14,015 nt of DNA from Pelotomaculum sp. UBA3103 (GTDB taxonomy: Bacteria; Bacillota; Desulfotomaculia; Desulfotomaculales; Pelotomaculaceae): positions 1-14,015 of the forward strand of contig DFAP01000063.1 in assembly GCA_002365855.1 (NCBI GenBank). Reading direction: 5' to 3'. Within the stretch, counting starts at the first letter, position 1; every line of letters begins with the position of its first letter. The notes below the pieces were generated by a model that saw only the letters and a program-made list of their open reading frames with translations, did no database searches and was not told where the DNA came from. This document shows, piece by piece, positions 13,332 to 14,015 of this stretch. The translations under genes and the position numbers were made by a program.

Positions 13332-13981
13332 GGGCGCCCACCATCCTGTCCGCCCTGGATTGGGTACTGGCAGTGTTCTTTTAAAAAACAGCTTTCACAT
13401 GCGGGTTTTCTTGCCAGACAGGTTGTCCTGCCGTGAGCTATCAGGCGGTGGTGTACTGACATCCTGTTCTGAGGCGGAATATAACCTGACAGATCGTCCT
13501 CAACCTTGCCTGGATCTCTGGCGCTTGTCAGACCCAGACGCCTGGCCACACGGTAAACATGAGTGTCAACGGGTAGCGCGCTTCCGTCAAAAGCCACCCC
13601 AAGAACAACCCCAGCGGTCTTCCTACCAACACCCGGGAGAGATTCAAGCTCTTTCCTGGTACCCGGAACCTGCCCACCGTGAAGCTTCAGGATTGCCCTG
13701 GAGGATTCAATTATATACTTGCTTTTGTTTCGGTACAGGCCGCATCCCTTAATTTCCTTGCCCAGTTCCTCCGGTGCAAGTGACGCGAAATCCTGAGGCG
13801 TGTTGTATTTTTTGAATAAATTTCCTGTAATTTGGTTAACCTGTTTATCTGTACACTGTGCCGACAGAATCGCTGCGACTAGAAGTTCGAAGTCGGTTTC
13901 AAACTTAAGGGACGTGGAGGCTATTGGATAGTTAAGTTCAAGAAGCTCCTGTATTTTATTAAATTTTTCTTGACTGCTCAA
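13328..13981 (-). CDS. nth: Endonuclease III
   Basis: A DNA glycosylase/AP lyase that removes oxidised pyrimidines in base excision repair. The helix-hairpin-helix LPGVGRKTAGVVL (115-127) carries catalytic Lys121, and Asp139 in VDTHVYRV is the second catalytic residue. The iron-sulfur loop C188-x6-C195-x2-C198-x5-C204 matches the family exactly and binds a [4Fe-4S] cluster. Length (217 aa) and the N-terminal distance to FELLVAAILSAQ match E. coli Nth. The TTG at 13981 is the only conventional start that fits, but it has no ribosome binding site nearby. AAAGGGG lies about 25 bases upstream, where it would suit an ATT at 13996. The frame stays open to the window edge, so the true start could even lie outside. 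trmL overlaps its stop codon. Confidence 0.95.
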   Translation of the reverse strand: MSSQEKFNKIQELLELNYPIASTSLKFETDFELLVAAILSAQCTDKQVNQITGNLFKKYNTPQDFASLAPEELGKEIKGCGLYRNKSKYIIESSRAILKLHGGQVPGTRKELESLPGVGRKTAGVVLGVAFDGSALPVDTHVYRVARRLGLTSARDPGKVEDDLSGYIPPQNRMSVHHRLIAHGRTTCLARKPACESCFLKEHCQYPIQGGQDGGRP

Positions 13982-14015
13982 TGTCTTTGTTTTAATAAAA
14001 AAAGACCCCTTTAAT

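Noticed and set aside
13201..13752. 183-aa plus-strand open frame antisense to nth and trmL
   Set aside because: Overlaps two clear genes with catalytic motifs intact, and its translation shows no recognisable family.

Overview
The window looks like chromosome of an anaerobic low-to-medium GC Firmicute, most likely a Clostridia member of the Desulfotomaculum/Pelotomaculum (Peptococcaceae) type. This rests on a Bacillus-type TRAP protein (mtrB), split acetyl-CoA carboxylase subunits in the order accD-accA, a pfkA-pyk pair whose pyruvate kinase carries the extra C-terminal PEP-utilizer domain, AGGAGG-like ribosome binding sites and heavy use of TTG/GTG starts. The genus is inference. No tRNA, rRNA, CRISPR array, insertion sequence or phage gene was seen, and no gene-free gap exceeds 300 bases.

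Thirteen of the fourteen genes are on the minus strand, so transcription runs from right to left. From the right end come nth (endonuclease III), trmL (tRNA wobble 2'-O-methylase, overlapping nth by 4 bases), a YbaK/ProX-type aminoacyl-tRNA deacylase and dnaE (replicative-type DNA polymerase III alpha). Next is mtrB (TRAP), with its own promoter and terminator. Then come a 63-residue conserved-looking small protein, accD and accA (carboxyltransferase beta and alpha subunits), ending at a strong hairpin. After that lie pfkA and pyk, the two committed steps of glycolysis, 25 bases apart. The left part of the minus-strand series holds a divergent DedA-family membrane protein, a macrodomain-SGNH hydrolase fusion and an unrecognised 178-residue protein.

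At the left edge, one small gene of unknown function (189-488) is read on the plus strand. It has a near-perfect sigma-A promoter and a bidirectional terminator shared with the convergent minus-strand gene, and it sits in visibly AT-richer DNA.

The core is housekeeping: DNA repair and replication, tRNA quality control, fatty-acid initiation (malonyl-CoA) and lower glycolysis. The least ordinary parts are the two-domain macro/SGNH protein, TRAP with no trp genes nearby, the DedA protein lacking several charged residues important in better-studied homologues, the orphan AT-rich gene, and translation-start oddities (9 of 14 genes on non-ATG starts, a 10-G tract at the pfkA ribosome binding site). 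I did not find a convincing new multi-gene system; the macro/SGNH fusion is the best candidate for new biochemistry.
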